DNA from: Candidatus Gastranaerophilales bacterium
Lineage (GTDB): Bacteria; Cyanobacteriota; Vampirovibrionia; Gastranaerophilales; Gastranaerophilaceae
Direction of reading: 5' to 3'
NCBI GenBank assembly: GCA_944327255.1
Contig: CALVHA010000005.1
Coordinates: forward strand, 1 to 64,000
Length of the DNA: 64,000 bases
The notes under the pieces are model-generated. The model saw only the letters and a list, made by a program, of their open reading frames with translations. It was not told the DNA's origin and ran no database searches. Shown piece by piece: positions 25,239 to 35,569 of the stretch (position 1 is the stretch's first letter; every line of letters begins with the position of its first letter). The position numbers were made by a program, and so were the translations under genes.

Positions 25239-27752
25239 TTATTTCTTAATTATTTCTCTAAGCTTACTACTATTTTGAAAATCTATTGTTTTTGCATCAG
25301 GTATATTTTCAACAGGAGTAGAATTTGTTATTCCAGAATCTTCTTGCCTTTTTACATCATAAGACTTAATAGAACGTTTCCCTGTCAAACGCTGCATAAA
25401 GTTATAATAACTTTTCAGGAATCCTGTCGCATTATCCTGAGCTTCTTCCATTGCAAGAAGTTCATCTCTTGTATGAGCTCCGACAGGGACTCCGACTGAT
25501 TTTCTTGTCAACCATTCACCCATTGTTGTATTAGTCAATGTAATCCAGCTCATACCGAACAAAGATTTATTATATTGGCTTCTGAACGTACTGTTGAACA
25601 AATCAATCAATAATGTCTGATAGAATAGTCTTGAACCTTCCTGAACGAATCTTTCTTTAAACTTCGTCTGGGCTCCTTCCACATCATTACCGTTTGATTT
25701 CAACATAACCATATTATAGTTATCTGTCATCAGGAACCATAATGTAGCGGCAGTTGCAGCTGTTTTTGCAAGATTTGAAAGTTCAGCATTTGAAACATTA
25801 GACATAGTATCGGCATTGAATGCTTTCAAAAGATTGTCACAGACATAATCGTGGAATTTTTTAGGATCAAAGTCTTTTTTAAGCGCTTGCTTTCCAATAT
25901 TATCAATACTCTTAGCAAGAGCTTCCACATCACCTATACGACAGAGGAATGTTTTTTCAATATCCGTTAAATTTGCAGGAGATTTTTTCTTTAAGTCTGA
26001 TACAAAACCTTCAATATTTTTTACAAAATCTTCATTAAGCTTTAAATCTTTTTGCATATTTTCAGCAATTGTTTTGATAGTTTGAGCATCAGTAATTGGC
26101 ATTTTTACAAGTTTTGGCTGTTTGGTAAATGCCTTAATTGCCTTATCAACAAGCCTGTATGGAAGTGTTACCGTATTCCAAGCAAACTTAAACGGAGCAA
26201 TAATAAAATTAACAAGAGGTTTTATTTTTTTATCTCTTACACCAAGACTTATCGTTCCATCAGTGTTTCTTGCAAATCCTGCAACTCTTAAATAATCATC
26301 AGCCAAATCAGTAGCTTTTTCTATATGCGCCTCAGGCACATCTGAATGTTTTTTATTTATAACTTTATTCCATAAAGATTTTATTACGTTCTTCTCAACA
26401 ATTTCAGTTGAATTTGCAGTTGTTTGTGCTGAAAATCCGTTTTCCTGAAGAACTTTTACAATTTGATCAAATTTTTCTCCATCAATTCTATAGTCAGGAG
26501 TAGTTGTTAACTTATTATATAGATTTTTGAACGGTTTAAATGTTGCATTAATAGCATTATCAACAGGCTTAAATTTCCTTAAACCTTTAATTGCAAAACC
26601 GGATATGATTATACCCACAGAAGCTCGGGCAATAGTATCCAGTGAGAGTAAAGGTTTTTGCTGTTTCTTATTATCTGTTTTTTGGGTTTTATCATTAGCT
26701 TTGAATGATGTATCAGGTTTGATATTCTTTTCAGGCGCATTATTTCTTTCATTTTCTGCTCTCGCTTCCTCAGGAGTCAAACGTTTAATATGTTTACCAT
26801 TAGAAAGACGGGAGAATGATTCCGTAAATAACGCTGTCAAACCTGTGGTAAGCATAATTCCAAGATTTGAGTTATTCATTAATTTTTGGAGAGCACCAAA
26901 AGTTATCAATGTAATATAAGCATTAATTCCAATACGACTAATTTCTTGTCTAAATCTGATTTTCTTTTCTTGCTCAGCCTTGTCCTTATCATCATCCATC
27001 ATTCTTGAAAGGTTATAAGCATCATTTGCCAAGAATACTGCAGGAGGAAGACCTGAAATAATTCTATTCAAAGAACGTTCGTGTTTGGTATCATAGTTTC
27101 CTGTTTTCGGGTCAAACATTTTCATTTTCTGCTGGAACATTGCAGAACGGATTTCTTCTGCGGATTTTCCCTCTTTAAGCAATTTTGCCCTAGTTTCTGC
27201 CAACCCTCTAAGCGCACTTATCTGTGCTTCAATTTTGGATTCAGCCCTTAGTTTTTTCAAATATTTTGAATTATGAGTTTTCTGAGCCCAGTCTTTAAAC
27301 GGTTTAATTTTACCGATTAAATCAATAGTACCATTTAAAATATCGGTAGGGAGATTTCTTAAAATAAGTCCATCTCCTATTAAATGAGGGATGGACTTTT
27401 TGTGGAAAATAATTTCTTGAGTTTCCGGATTTACCTGAAACATCTTTTTAGCCAAAGGAACCTGAGAAGTTGCAACATGATTATAAAGATCCTCTCCCAT
27501 ATGTCCGAGGTTTGTTCGTAAAAAATCTAATAATTCATTTTTTAAATATTTATTTCCTTTGTTTGCTTCCTTATATAAAAAAGAACCTTTAAATGATAAA
27601 TCGTTTTGATTATTATTTAAAGGTCCCTTATTATTTAAACTGTTAAATTGAGATACTGATTCCGAATGGCGAAAACGAGATAAATTCGGAGATAATAACT
27701 CCTTATTCTTTTGCTTCGGTGTTATTAAATAATTATTTTTTCCTACTAACAT
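25239..27752 (-). CDS. Large hypothetical protein with F-K-G segment and hydrophobic stretches
   Basis: An 837-residue protein I cannot assign. The first 50 residues are Asn/Ser/Lys-rich and lead to D-L-S-F-K-G-S (about 52-58), an internal copy of the N-terminal F-x-G signature. Two or three hydrophobic stretches (about 275-310 and 375-390) could be membrane-associated, and a second S-F-K-A-N occurs near 345. The rest is charged and helical. The 480-residue product at 55455-56897 has a similar build (hydrophobic helices, charged helical arms, an internal N-F-T-G-G), so the two may belong to one loose family. Ribosome site GGAAGGAAA. No catalytic motif is seen. Confidence 0.8.
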   Translation of the reverse strand: MLVGKNNYLITPKQKNKELLSPNLSRFRHSESVSQFNSLNNKGPLNNNQNDLSFKGSFLYKEANKGNKYLKNELLDFLRTNLGHMGEDLYNHVATSQVPLAKKMFQVNPETQEIIFHKKSIPHLIGDGLILRNLPTDILNGTIDLIGKIKPFKDWAQKTHNSKYLKKLRAESKIEAQISALRGLAETRAKLLKEGKSAEEIRSAMFQQKMKMFDPKTGNYDTKHERSLNRIISGLPPAVFLANDAYNLSRMMDDDKDKAEQEKKIRFRQEISRIGINAYITLITFGALQKLMNNSNLGIMLTTGLTALFTESFSRLSNGKHIKRLTPEEARAENERNNAPEKNIKPDTSFKANDKTQKTDNKKQQKPLLSLDTIARASVGIIISGFAIKGLRKFKPVDNAINATFKPFKNLYNKLTTTPDYRIDGEKFDQIVKVLQENGFSAQTTANSTEIVEKNVIKSLWNKVINKKHSDVPEAHIEKATDLADDYLRVAGFARNTDGTISLGVRDKKIKPLVNFIIAPFKFAWNTVTLPYRLVDKAIKAFTKQPKLVKMPITDAQTIKTIAENMQKDLKLNEDFVKNIEGFVSDLKKKSPANLTDIEKTFLCRIGDVEALAKSIDNIGKQALKKDFDPKKFHDYVCDNLLKAFNADTMSNVSNAELSNLAKTAATAATLWFLMTDNYNMVMLKSNGNDVEGAQTKFKERFVQEGSRLFYQTLLIDLFNSTFRSQYNKSLFGMSWITLTNTTMGEWLTRKSVGVPVGAHTRDELLAMEEAQDNATGFLKSYYNFMQRLTGKRSIKSYDVKRQEDSGITNSTPVENIPDAKTIDFQNSSKLREIIKK

Positions 27753-27886
27753 TTAAATATTTCCTTCCCGAAGATAATTTTTAACCGAATACAAAAAATC
27801 CGCAACCCCATGATATAAAAAATGTTACAGTATTTAACAATACGTATTATATCCTTTTATAACATTCCCTTATTGATTTTTTATGG

Positions 27887-27892
27887 TATAAT
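27887..27892 (+). promoter_or_regulatory. -10 box of ftsH
   Basis: TATAAT 34 bases before the ftsH ATG. The -35 region is poor. The expected leader of about 28 bases contains GAGAGGGA. Confidence 0.5.
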
Positions 27893-27926
27893 GAAGAAAA
27901 TTATCAGTTAATGAGAGAGGGAAAAT

Positions 27927-29810
27927 ATGAATAAAAATCAATCTGCAGGTATGTACATAGTTTTGGCGATTGTGGCTTTTGTATTTATATCGTCAGTATT
28001 TATGTCTGGTCCTGCTACTAGTACTTCAGAAATATCATATTCTGATTTTTTACAAAAACTTGATAACGGAGAGTTTAAAAAAGTTGAAAAGGCTGATGAA
28101 TTTTTGATTGCAGTTCCGAAAGAACAACCAAAGACTGAAACCAAAGATACCAAAGTTCAGCCAAGTCCTTTTACTGTTGAAAAGAAAACTCCACAGATTC
28201 AATATAAAGTACTTACACCCAATGACCCTGGATTAATGCAAAAATTAGAAAAGGCCAATGTTGATATTTCTGTAAAAAAGCCTTCCGAATCATCACAGAT
28301 GTTAGGATTGCTTGGAAGTATCATGCTTCCTCTGTTATTCATTATTTTCCTTGTTGTTATGGCTAAAAGTTTGCAGGCAGGAGGTTCTCAGGCAATGAGT
28401 TTTGGGAAAAGTAAGGCCAAAATGCTTCTTGACAGCAAAGTAAAAACAACTTTTAAAGATGTTGCAGGGATTGATGAAGAGAAAAAAGAGCTTGAAGAAA
28501 TTGTAGATTTTCTTAAAAATGGAGAAAAATATATTAAACTCGGTGCCAGAATTCCTAAAGGAGTTCTTCTTGTAGGACCACCAGGAACCGGTAAAACTTT
28601 GATGGCAAAAGCTGTTGCCGGAGAAGCAGGCGTTCCGTTTTTCTCAATCAGCGGCTCTGATTTCGTTGAAATGTTTGTTGGTGTTGGTGCAAGCCGTGTA
28701 AGAGATTTGTTTGAGCAGGCAAAAAAACATCAGCCTTGTATTATATTTATAGATGAAATTGATGCTGTCGGACGTCAACGTGGAGCAGGTTTAGGCGGTG
28801 GCCATGACGAACGTGAACAAACTTTGAACCAGCTGCTTGTTGAAATGGACGGATTTGATGAAAATACAAATATAATTGTTATTGCAGCTACAAACAGACC
28901 TGACATCCTTGATAACGCTCTTTTAAGACCTGGAAGATTTGACAGACAAATATATATCAATGCTCCAGATGTCAAGGGAAGAGAAGAAATATTAAAAGTT
29001 CACGCAAAAAACAAACAATTAGAAACCGATGTTGATTTAAAAGTTCTTGCAAAACGCACACCGGGATTTACCGGAGCTGATCTGCAGAATTTATTAAATG
29101 AATCAGCGCTTCTGGCTGCAAGAAATAATAAACAAAAAATTTCGATGAGTGATATTGATAATTCTATTGATAGAGTGATAGCAGGTGTTGAAAAGAAAAG
29201 CAGAGTTCTTACAGATGAAGATAAGGAACTAACTTCATATCACGAAGTTGGTCACGCTTTGATTGATAAATTGTTAAAAGATGCAAACGAATTGCATAAA
29301 GTTTCGATTATTCCGCGAGGGATGGCTCTCGGGGTAACCTGGACAAGACCTAAAGATGAAAAAGTCCATGTAAGCAAAGCAAAACTTCTTGCAAAAATTA
29401 CGGTATCACTTGGCGGACGTGCAGCCGAAGAAATCGTATATGGTCCTGATAAAGTCAGCACAGGAGCCTCTCAAGATTTAATCAACGTTACCAATATTGC
29501 AAGAAAAATGGTTACTGCCTGGGGTATGTCCGAAAAACTCGGCACAATGGCTTACGGCAAAAATGAAGAAAATGTGTTTATGGGAAGAGATTTCGGGCAT
29601 CAGAAAGATTATTCCGAACAGGTAGCATACGAAATTGATACAGAAATAAAACATATTGTTGATGAAAGATATGCTCTTGCAAAAAAACTTTTATCGGATA
29701 ATCGTGATATGCTTGAGGCGATTTCAAGAGAACTTCTTGATAAAGAAACCATTGACGATAAAGAATTTGAAGAAATTATGAATAGAGTAAGAAGTGAACG
29801 TCAAGCTTAA
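27927..29810 (+). CDS. ftsH: ATP-dependent zinc metalloprotease FtsH
   Basis: A 627-residue membrane-bound AAA+ protease that extracts and degrades membrane and regulatory proteins. Order: membrane helix at about 8-28, periplasmic domain, second helix at about 130-150, AAA module with Walker A G-P-P-G-T-G-K-T (about 216) and Walker B I-I-F-I-D-E-I-D (about 272), arginine-finger region R-P-G-R-F-D-R, then zinc site H-E-V-G-H (about 439-443; the usual form is H-E-A-G-H) and a distal Asp in the S-x-G-A-S-Q-D-L segment. Length is normal. Its last 17 bases overlap the next gene, a corrinoid protein subunit, suggesting one transcript for protease and corrinoid genes. Confidence 0.97.
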   Translation: MNKNQSAGMYIVLAIVAFVFISSVFMSGPATSTSEISYSDFLQKLDNGEFKKVEKADEFLIAVPKEQPKTETKDTKVQPSPFTVEKKTPQIQYKVLTPNDPGLMQKLEKANVDISVKKPSESSQMLGLLGSIMLPLLFIIFLVVMAKSLQAGGSQAMSFGKSKAKMLLDSKVKTTFKDVAGIDEEKKELEEIVDFLKNGEKYIKLGARIPKGVLLVGPPGTGKTLMAKAVAGEAGVPFFSISGSDFVEMFVGVGASRVRDLFEQAKKHQPCIIFIDEIDAVGRQRGAGLGGGHDEREQTLNQLLVEMDGFDENTNIIVIAATNRPDILDNALLRPGRFDRQIYINAPDVKGREEILKVHAKNKQLETDVDLKVLAKRTPGFTGADLQNLLNESALLAARNNKQKISMSDIDNSIDRVIAGVEKKSRVLTDEDKELTSYHEVGHALIDKLLKDANELHKVSIIPRGMALGVTWTRPKDEKVHVSKAKLLAKITVSLGGRAAEEIVYGPDKVSTGASQDLINVTNIARKMVTAWGMSEKLGTMAYGKNEENVFMGRDFGHQKDYSEQVAYEIDTEIKHIVDERYALAKKLLSDNRDMLEAISRELLDKETIDDKEFEEIMNRVRSERQA

Positions 29811-30639
29811 TCAAATCAGAACAATTAATTTTAATAATCTGAAAATCGGGGGAGAAACATCTTCCCCTATTTTCAATCCTTTATTTGTTTTGAATATTCC
29901 GATCTTTGCACCCGAAAAAAATTTTGATATAGTTAAAAATTACTTTAACACAAATGATAGGCAAACGATTATTCAACAAGCACAAGCAAGTGAATGTGAT
30001 ATTGTAGGACTTAAATTTAATATAGAAAACTCGAAACAAATCGAAGAAGCTGTTGAAATATTAAACGAATCACAAACACTAATAACTAAACCGTTAATGA
30101 TTCAGGGAATTAACAATGATGAAATTGATTCAATTCTTTTGCCAAAACTTATTGAAAGCCTTAAATCTCCTGCAATTATAGCATTCGCGAATGGTAACAC
30201 CTATAAAACACTTGTTCCGAAAGTTATAGAAGGGAATCATATTCTTGTTTTAAGAAGTCCGATTGATATTAACCTTGCAAAAGAATTGAATATACTTAGT
30301 GCGGATCTAGGTTTAAACTTAAACAAAATTCTTATCGATACGGATATCGGCGGACTCGGTTATGGGTTTGAATATGGTTATAGTATTATGGAAAAAATTA
30401 AACTTGAAGGGTTAAAAGGAGATAATTATCTTAATATGCCTTTGATAAGTTTCGGATGTGAAGAATCTCTTAAAACTAAAGAAGCTAAATCTGAAAATTT
30501 TGATACAAACTGGGGAAGATTACAAAAACGCGCTGAATTCTTTGAACTTGCAGCGGCATCAGCGATAATGGCAGCAGGTGCAAATGTTATTGTAATGAAT
30601 TATCCGCCAAATATTACTATAATGAAAGGATTAAGATAA
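29794..30639 (+). CDS. acsD: Corrinoid/iron-sulfur protein small (delta) subunit of CO dehydrogenase/acetyl-CoA synthase type
   Basis: A 281-residue TIM-barrel protein matching AcsD/CdhD. Family landmarks in order: L-K-I-G-G-E-T near the N terminus, S-P-I-D-I-N-L-A-K-E-L-N-I-L (about 148-161), I-L-I-D-T-D-I-G-G-L-G-Y-G-F-E-Y-G-Y-S (about 176-194), T-K-E-A-K and W-G (about 228-240), and a closing A-A-G-A-N-V-I-V-M-N-Y-P. With AcsC it carries the methyl-cobamide intermediate of the Wood-Ljungdahl pathway. The protein is some 30 residues shorter than usual at the start. Translation begins at a GTG inside the end of ftsH and stops in a one-base overlap with acsC. No carbon monoxide dehydrogenase or acetyl-CoA synthase subunit is in the window. 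Confidence 0.85.
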   Translation: MNVKLNQIRTINFNNLKIGGETSSPIFNPLFVLNIPIFAPEKNFDIVKNYFNTNDRQTIIQQAQASECDIVGLKFNIENSKQIEEAVEILNESQTLITKPLMIQGINNDEIDSILLPKLIESLKSPAIIAFANGNTYKTLVPKVIEGNHILVLRSPIDINLAKELNILSADLGLNLNKILIDTDIGGLGYGFEYGYSIMEKIKLEGLKGDNYLNMPLISFGCEESLKTKEAKSENFDTNWGRLQKRAEFFELAAASAIMAAGANVIVMNYPPNITIMKGLR

Positions 30640-31745
30640 TGGAATTGTCAGGCTTGCAAATTTTCAAATACTTACCTGCAGCCAAAAAAGCTGAAAATTC
30701 CAATTGCAAAAAATGCGGAAGCCCAACTTGTATGGCATTTGCTCTTAAACTTGCAAAAAATCAGACAAAAATTTCATCCTGCCCGTATGCTTCTGACGAA
30801 TTAAAAGAATTGTATTCAGATTCCTTAAAACAATCGCAGAAAACAATAGAAATTAACGGGTTAAAAATCGGTGGAGAAAATGTACTCTATAGACATGAAA
30901 AAACATTTATAAACAAAACAGCCCTCGCCGTAATTGTTCAATCAGAAAAAGAACTTGAAAGAGTTCTAAACTTTAAAATTACTCGTGTAAGTGAAAACTT
31001 AGGGGTTGATTTAGTCATAACAAAGGGATTTGAAGTTCAAAATAGGAAAGAGTTTAATATTATTTCATACGATGAATTTCTAAAACTTCCTCTTGAAAAC
31101 ATCAGAGACGGCGGATTTACTAAAACAGCTCAAGATCTCATTTCAACAAGAATAAATGCGATAAAAAACAAGGATGAAAACTACTCAAAACCTGTTTATG
31201 TACAATTTGACAAAGCAAGTAATTTCAACGAAATTTGTGCAAAAGCAAGTTTTTACATTTGCAAATATGCAAATTTACTTGTATTTGAAGATTTCGATGA
31301 AGCATTATTTACAACACTAATAACTTTGAGGCAAAATATTTTCACTGATCCGCAAAAGCCCTTACAGGTAGAGTCAAAAATTTATGAATTCAATAACCCT
31401 GATGAAAATTCTTTGATTTTCATGACAACAAACTTTGCGTTGACATTTTTTGCGGTAGCAAATGAATTGGAAAGTCTCCCTGTTCCATCATACCTCATTG
31501 TAACACCTGCTGACGGAATGAGTGTTTTAACAGCTTGGTCAGCGGAAAAATTCACGGCAAAAATGGTCGCAAAAACTTTAAAAAAATGGAATTTTGCAAG
31601 CAAAGTAAAAAACAGAAAGATAATTATTCCAGGTCTTCTTGCGCATATGAAAGAGGAGTTGGAAGCAGAAATTGACGATTTTGAAATCGTTATCGGGACA
31701 ATAGATGCCTTTGCAATTGCAGATTTTGTAAAAAATTATAAATAA
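30639..31745 (+). CDS. acsC: Corrinoid/iron-sulfur protein large (gamma) subunit, shortened
   Basis: A 368-residue AcsC/CdhE homolog. The [4Fe-4S] motif at the N terminus is complete: Cys23, Cys26, Cys31 and Cys48 (C-x2-C-x4-C-x16-C), with G-S-P-T-C-M-A-F-A. It is followed by I-G-G-E-N-V-L-Y-R-H-E-K-T-F-I-N, a strong family signature. The C-terminal cobamide-binding domain is present (I-V-T-P-A-D-G-M-S-V-L-T-A-W-S-A-E-K-F, then I-I-I-P-G-L and V-I-G-T-x-D-A). Known AcsC proteins are about 440-460 residues, so the central barrel region here is shortened by roughly 75 and diverged. Start ATG overlaps the acsD stop by one base. A long terminator follows. Role: cobamide methyl carrier, with partner enzymes not visible. 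Confidence 0.85.
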   Translation: MELSGLQIFKYLPAAKKAENSNCKKCGSPTCMAFALKLAKNQTKISSCPYASDELKELYSDSLKQSQKTIEINGLKIGGENVLYRHEKTFINKTALAVIVQSEKELERVLNFKITRVSENLGVDLVITKGFEVQNRKEFNIISYDEFLKLPLENIRDGGFTKTAQDLISTRINAIKNKDENYSKPVYVQFDKASNFNEICAKASFYICKYANLLVFEDFDEALFTTLITLRQNIFTDPQKPLQVESKIYEFNNPDENSLIFMTTNFALTFFAVANELESLPVPSYLIVTPADGMSVLTAWSAEKFTAKMVAKTLKKWNFASKVKNRKIIIPGLLAHMKEELEAEIDDFEIVIGTIDAFAIADFVKNYK

Positions 31746-31747
31746 AA

Positions 31748-31780
31748 ACAAAGAACCGTCCGTTTGGGACGGTTCTTTGT
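31748..31780. terminator. Bidirectional terminator between acsC and fusA
   Basis: A perfect 14-bp stem (31748-31761 with 31767-31780, core GAACCGTCC/GGACGGTTC), five-base loop, between convergent genes. Confidence 0.92.
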
Positions 31781-31799
31781 TAAGTATCTATTTAAGAAA

Positions 31800-33890
31800 T
31801 TAATCTTTAGCTGCAACGCCTGATTTTTCAATAATTTCTTTTTCAATATTAGCAGGAACTTGCTCGTAGCATTTGAATTCCATTGAGAAAGTACCTCTAC
31901 CTTGCGTTTTTGATCTGATATCAGTTGCGTAACCAAACATTTCAGCCAGAGGAACAATTGCATTAATCTTCTGGATTCCTGTTCCTTCGATAATTTCCAT
32001 ACCTTCAACACGGCCTCTTCTTGATGAAATATCACCGATAATATCACCTGTGTTTTCTTCCGGAACTTCAATTTCAACTTTCATCATAGGTTCCAGAATA
32101 CAAGGTTTTGCTTTACGACAACCTTCTTTAATAGCCATTGAACCGGCAATCTTAAATGCCATTTCAGAAGAGTCGACTTCGTGGTAAGAACCATCGTAAA
32201 GTTCAACTTTAACGTCTATCATAGGGAATCCTGCTAAGATACCGCCTTCAAGAGCTTCTTCCATACCTTTTCTTGCAGGTTCAATGTATTCTTTCGGAAT
32301 AGCACCACCGACGATTTTATTTTCAAATACAAATCCTGCATTTTCTTCTGCTGGAGAAATCTTAATTTTAACGTGACCATATTGACCTTTACCACCTGAT
32401 TGACGGATAAATTTAGAGTCTTGATCAGCGTTTCCTCTGATAGTTTCACGGTAAGCAACCTGAGGTTTACCAACGTTAGCGTCTACTTTGAATTCTCTGA
32501 GCAAACGGTCAACAATGATATCAAGGTGAAGTTCACCCATACCTGAAATAATTGTCTGACCTGTTTCAGTATCAGATTTAACACGGAATGAAGGATCTTC
32601 TTCTGCAAGTTTTTGAAGAGCAATACCCATTTTATCCTGATCAGCCTTTGTTTTAGGTTCGATAGCAACTGAAATTACAGGTTCAGGGAAAGTCATTCTT
32701 TCTAAGATAATCGGAGATTTTTCATCACACAATGTATCCCCTGTTGTAGTATCTTTCAAACCTACAGCGGCACAAATATCGCCTGCATAAACTTCATCTT
32801 CTTCAATTCTTTGATCAGCATACATTTGAACCAATCTTGAAATACGTTCTTTTTTACCGTTAGTAGCATTAAGAACATAAGAACCTGAAGTTAATTTCCC
32901 TGAATATATTCTCAAGAAAGTTAAACGACCTACATAAGGGTCAGTCATAACTTTAAATGCAAGAGCAGAGAATGGTTCGTCATCAGAAGAATGTCTTTCA
33001 ACTTTCGTACCGTCTTCCAATTCTCCTTCAATAGCTTTTACATCAACAGGAGAAGGCATTAATTCAACGATTGAGTCAAGAAGTAATTGAACACCTTTAT
33101 TTTTGAAAGCAGTACCGCAGGTAACAGGAACTATTTTGTTATCGCAAACAGCTTTTCTCAAACCTTTTTTCAATTCTTCAACAGAGATTTCTTCACCTTC
33201 AAGATATTTCATCATCAAATCGTCATCAGTTTCAGCAATAGCCTCAACAAGAGCTTCTCTGTATTCATTAGCTTTATCAACCATATCGGCAGGGATATCT
33301 TCAACTTTAATATCTGTACCCAAATCGTTAGTATAAATATAAGCTTTCATTTCAAACAAATCAACCAGACCTGTGAATTTATCTTCAGCACCGATAGGAA
33401 GTCTGATAGGGTGAGCATTACCACCTAATCTGTTTCTTACCTGATCAACTACACGGTAGAAGTTAGCACCTGTTCTATCCATTTTATTAACAAAAACCAT
33501 ACGAGGTACTTCGTAACGGTTAGCCTGTCTCCAAACAGTTTCTGATTGAGATTGAACACCGCCGACAGCACAGAATACTGCGACAACACCATCTAATACA
33601 CGTAAAGAACGTTCAACTTCGATTGTGAAGTCAACGTGTCCCGGAGTATCGATAACGTTAATCTGATGACCTTTCCAGGTAGCTGTAACTGCAGCTGATT
33701 GAATAGTAATACCACGTTCACGTTCTTGTTCCATAAAGTCAGTAACGGCTGCACCGTCGTGAACTTCACCGATTTTATGTGTTTTACCTGTGTAAAACAA
33801 AATACGTTCAGTAGTAGTGGTTTTCCCTGCATCAATGTGTGCGGCAATACCAATGTTTCTGATTTTTTCTAATGGAGTTTTTCTAGCCAT
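31800..33890 (-). CDS. fusA: Translation elongation factor G
   Basis: A 696-residue GTPase that drives ribosomal translocation. G1 [10 protein letters not shown] is at about residues 17-26, followed by the switch segment R-G-I-T-I-Q-S-A, G3 D-T-P-G-H-V-D-F and G4 N-K-M-D. Domains II-V follow at normal length, with [10 protein letters not shown] in domain III and the C-terminal G-Y-A-T-D-I-R-S. The ribosome site is AAAGGA. The usual neighbours (rpsL, rpsG, tuf) are absent, so this is a stand-alone gene. Confidence 0.97.
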   Translation of the reverse strand: MARKTPLEKIRNIGIAAHIDAGKTTTTERILFYTGKTHKIGEVHDGAAVTDFMEQERERGITIQSAAVTATWKGHQINVIDTPGHVDFTIEVERSLRVLDGVVAVFCAVGGVQSQSETVWRQANRYEVPRMVFVNKMDRTGANFYRVVDQVRNRLGGNAHPIRLPIGAEDKFTGLVDLFEMKAYIYTNDLGTDIKVEDIPADMVDKANEYREALVEAIAETDDDLMMKYLEGEEISVEELKKGLRKAVCDNKIVPVTCGTAFKNKGVQLLLDSIVELMPSPVDVKAIEGELEDGTKVERHSSDDEPFSALAFKVMTDPYVGRLTFLRIYSGKLTSGSYVLNATNGKKERISRLVQMYADQRIEEDEVYAGDICAAVGLKDTTTGDTLCDEKSPIILERMTFPEPVISVAIEPKTKADQDKMGIALQKLAEEDPSFRVKSDTETGQTIISGMGELHLDIIVDRLLREFKVDANVGKPQVAYRETIRGNADQDSKFIRQSGGKGQYGHVKIKISPAEENAGFVFENKIVGGAIPKEYIEPARKGMEEALEGGILAGFPMIDVKVELYDGSYHEVDSSEMAFKIAGSMAIKEGCRKAKPCILEPMMKVEIEVPEENTGDIIGDISSRRGRVEGMEIIEGTGIQKINAIVPLAEMFGYATDIRSKTQGRGTFSMEFKCYEQVPANIEKEIIEKSGVAAKD

Positions 33891-34040
33891 TTTGTTTTTT
33901 CCTTTTATAATATTGTGTACTTCTGCTATTTATAACTTAGCTTTAATAAAATTATCCCATGAACATGGAATTTTTCAAGAAGGTTATGAAGTTAGATGAA
34001 GAACTAAAACATTCCAAACTTCACTAAATTTAACATTTGC

Positions 34041-34070
34041 TTGCAAATGGCTCCAAAATCATGATAGGAT
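34041..34070 (+). promoter_or_regulatory. Probable promoter of the LysM protein gene
   Basis: TTGCAA (34041-34046), 18-base spacer, TAGGAT (34065-34070). The first leaves the annotated start at 34115 about 38 bases downstream. Confidence 0.5.
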
Positions 34071-34114
34071 ACCAACAAAGAACAATTAATAACCATGATT
34101 GGGGTAGGAAGATT

Positions 34115-34765
34115 ATGAAAAGTTCAACAATTAGAAGATCTAATTTATCAAAGGAGAAAATAGCTGTGTTGGAAGCACTTTCAAAATTTAAAAATAAAAA
34201 TATAGGAAACACAAGCTCCAGTGTTAATATTGAACCTCAGGATGATGGAGCTCCGGAAGTTTATGTAAGACCTAACAAAGAGAAAGAACTTGATCTTTTA
34301 TGGCAAAACTTCAGAATGCCTAAAGTTGAGAGATCTCCTATTGTTTATTTGGGAAGTGGTTTTGTTGCAGGGATTATCACAACTCTTGTGGTATCTGCTT
34401 TAATTGGCTTGAGTACCCGGGATTTTCATCCTAATTTCAGCTTTAACTTTAAAATGCCGTCATTCTCAAAACCTGCTACGGATGATGTAAAGAAATTAAA
34501 CTTCTTACCTGCAAATACTTCATCTACAACTGAAGAAGCCGTTCCTGAACAAAAGCCTGATGAAGAATACATTGTTCAAAGCGGCGATACAATGGACAGT
34601 ATTTTAAGAAGATTCTACGGGGCATATACACCTGAAAAAGCAGAAGTTGTTATGAAAGCAAATAATATGAAAGATCCTAATAAATTATCAATAGGACAAA
34701 AGTTGATTATTCCGATGAGTGAAAATAATATTCCTGCGGAAGAAACAACAGAATCAGTAGAATAA
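34115..34765 (+). CDS. Membrane-anchored LysM-domain protein
   Basis: A 216-residue protein. The first 75 residues are cytoplasmic and charged; one membrane segment lies at about 78-100 (V-Y-L-G-S-G-F-V-A-G-I-I); a Ser/Thr/Pro linker follows; a LysM domain is at about 157-205 (Y-I-V-Q-S-G-D-T-M-D-S-I, and L-S-I-G-Q-K-L-I-I-P). LysM binds the N-acetylglucosamine of peptidoglycan, so it probably tethers the inner membrane to the wall. The ATG at 34115 is taken because TAGGAAGA lies directly in front; an in-frame ATG 26 codons earlier lacks a ribosome site. A bidirectional terminator follows. Confidence 0.85.
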   Translation: MKSSTIRRSNLSKEKIAVLEALSKFKNKNIGNTSSSVNIEPQDDGAPEVYVRPNKEKELDLLWQNFRMPKVERSPIVYLGSGFVAGIITTLVVSALIGLSTRDFHPNFSFNFKMPSFSKPATDDVKKLNFLPANTSSTTEEAVPEQKPDEEYIVQSGDTMDSILRRFYGAYTPEKAEVVMKANNMKDPNKLSIGQKLIIPMSENNIPAEETTESVE

Positions 34766-34772
34766 ATAAAAT

Positions 34773-34808
34773 AAAAAAAAAAACGGGACAAATGTCCCGT
34801 TTTTTTTT
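34773..34808. terminator. Bidirectional terminator
   Basis: Stem of A-run plus CGGGAC with GTCCCG plus T-run around a four-base loop, between the LysM gene and the convergent gene at 34817. Confidence 0.9.
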
Positions 34809-34816
34809 CATCAATG

Positions 34817-35509
34817 TTAATTAGTATTTAATTTTTTAAGTACAGCAACAAGATCTGAAACATCATGATATTTACCTTCTGATACTGCATTAATAAATTT
34901 ATTTATATATTTTGAATTTACTTTTACATCCATTGCTCCTGTCAGACCACCAGTTTTTATTTTTGGAAGAGTAATTTGAGTCATCCTATTTCTTACAAAC
35001 GGGTTAAAACGATCTGTTTTAATTTTGATTTGTTTAAATAGTTCGTCAAAATTTGGAGTTTTAACATCCTGGACTCTGACAGAATCGAGATCTACTTTCG
35101 CCAATTCTGATTTAGCTGCGACCTTAAGTCGGCAGCCCGCATTATTTAATAAGAGCTTAACTTTCGCTAAAATACTATCATTTGAGCTATTTTGTGTTAC
35201 ACTTAGTGCATAACTTTCAGGAGCAAATTGCTTTAATTGCATATCTATAATATGCTTTGTATCATCAGCATAGGCTTTCGGTGAATATTTTTGTCCTAAT
35301 TTCATTGTATCCATTACCGATTGTTCAAGTGCGTTAAGTCCTTTTACAGAAGACAAAGCTTTGATTTGTTCCCCGGTAAACTCAAAGTGAGCGTTAAATG
35401 GTTTTACATTCGGACCTTTTAAAGTAGCCTTTTTAACTGCATTTAACTGTGAAATATTTTCTAACCCAATTTTTCTTCCTAAATTTAATAAAGTTGATAT
35501 TCCCGCCAT
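34817..35509 (-). CDS. Hypothetical protein with F-T-G segment
   Basis: A 230-residue soluble, Lys/Leu-rich, mainly helical protein. F-E-F-T-G-E-Q at about residues 41-47 is a longer-spaced variant of the F-x-G signature. A basic N-terminal helix (K-K-A-T-L-K) precedes it. There is no catalytic motif, signal peptide or membrane helix. The ribosome site is GAAAGGGGA, and an inverted repeat (35531-35569) lies only a few bases upstream of it, in what should be a leader of about 100 bases. Function unknown. Confidence 0.75.
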   Translation of the reverse strand: MAGISTLLNLGRKIGLENISQLNAVKKATLKGPNVKPFNAHFEFTGEQIKALSSVKGLNALEQSVMDTMKLGQKYSPKAYADDTKHIIDMQLKQFAPESYALSVTQNSSNDSILAKVKLLLNNAGCRLKVAAKSELAKVDLDSVRVQDVKTPNFDELFKQIKIKTDRFNPFVRNRMTQITLPKIKTGGLTGAMDVKVNSKYINKFINAVSEGKYHDVSDLVAVLKKLNTN

Positions 35510-35530
35510 TTTAAATTCCCCTTTCTTTAA

Positions 35531-35569
35531 TAAGTGTATCTTTAATGAAATCGATTTCTATTACACTTA
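35531..35569 (-). promoter_or_regulatory. Leader inverted repeat before the gene at 34817-35509
   Basis: TAAGTGTA (35531-35538) pairs with TACACTTA (35562-35569); a 10-base palindrome AAATCGATTT sits in the loop. It ends shortly before the ribosome site of the minus-strand gene. A possible -10 (TATAAT, minus strand) lies near 35630, so the repeat would be in the mRNA leader, or it could be a protein-binding operator. Confidence 0.5.

Noticed and set aside
26527..26919. 130-codon open frame on the plus strand
   Set aside because: Antisense of the 837-residue gene, without ribosome site or recognisable protein features.
31736..32077. 113-codon open frame on the minus strand
   Set aside because: Out-of-frame shadow inside fusA, crossing the terminator.
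33087..33428. 113-codon open frame on the plus strand
   Set aside because: Antisense to fusA, whose reading frame is certain.
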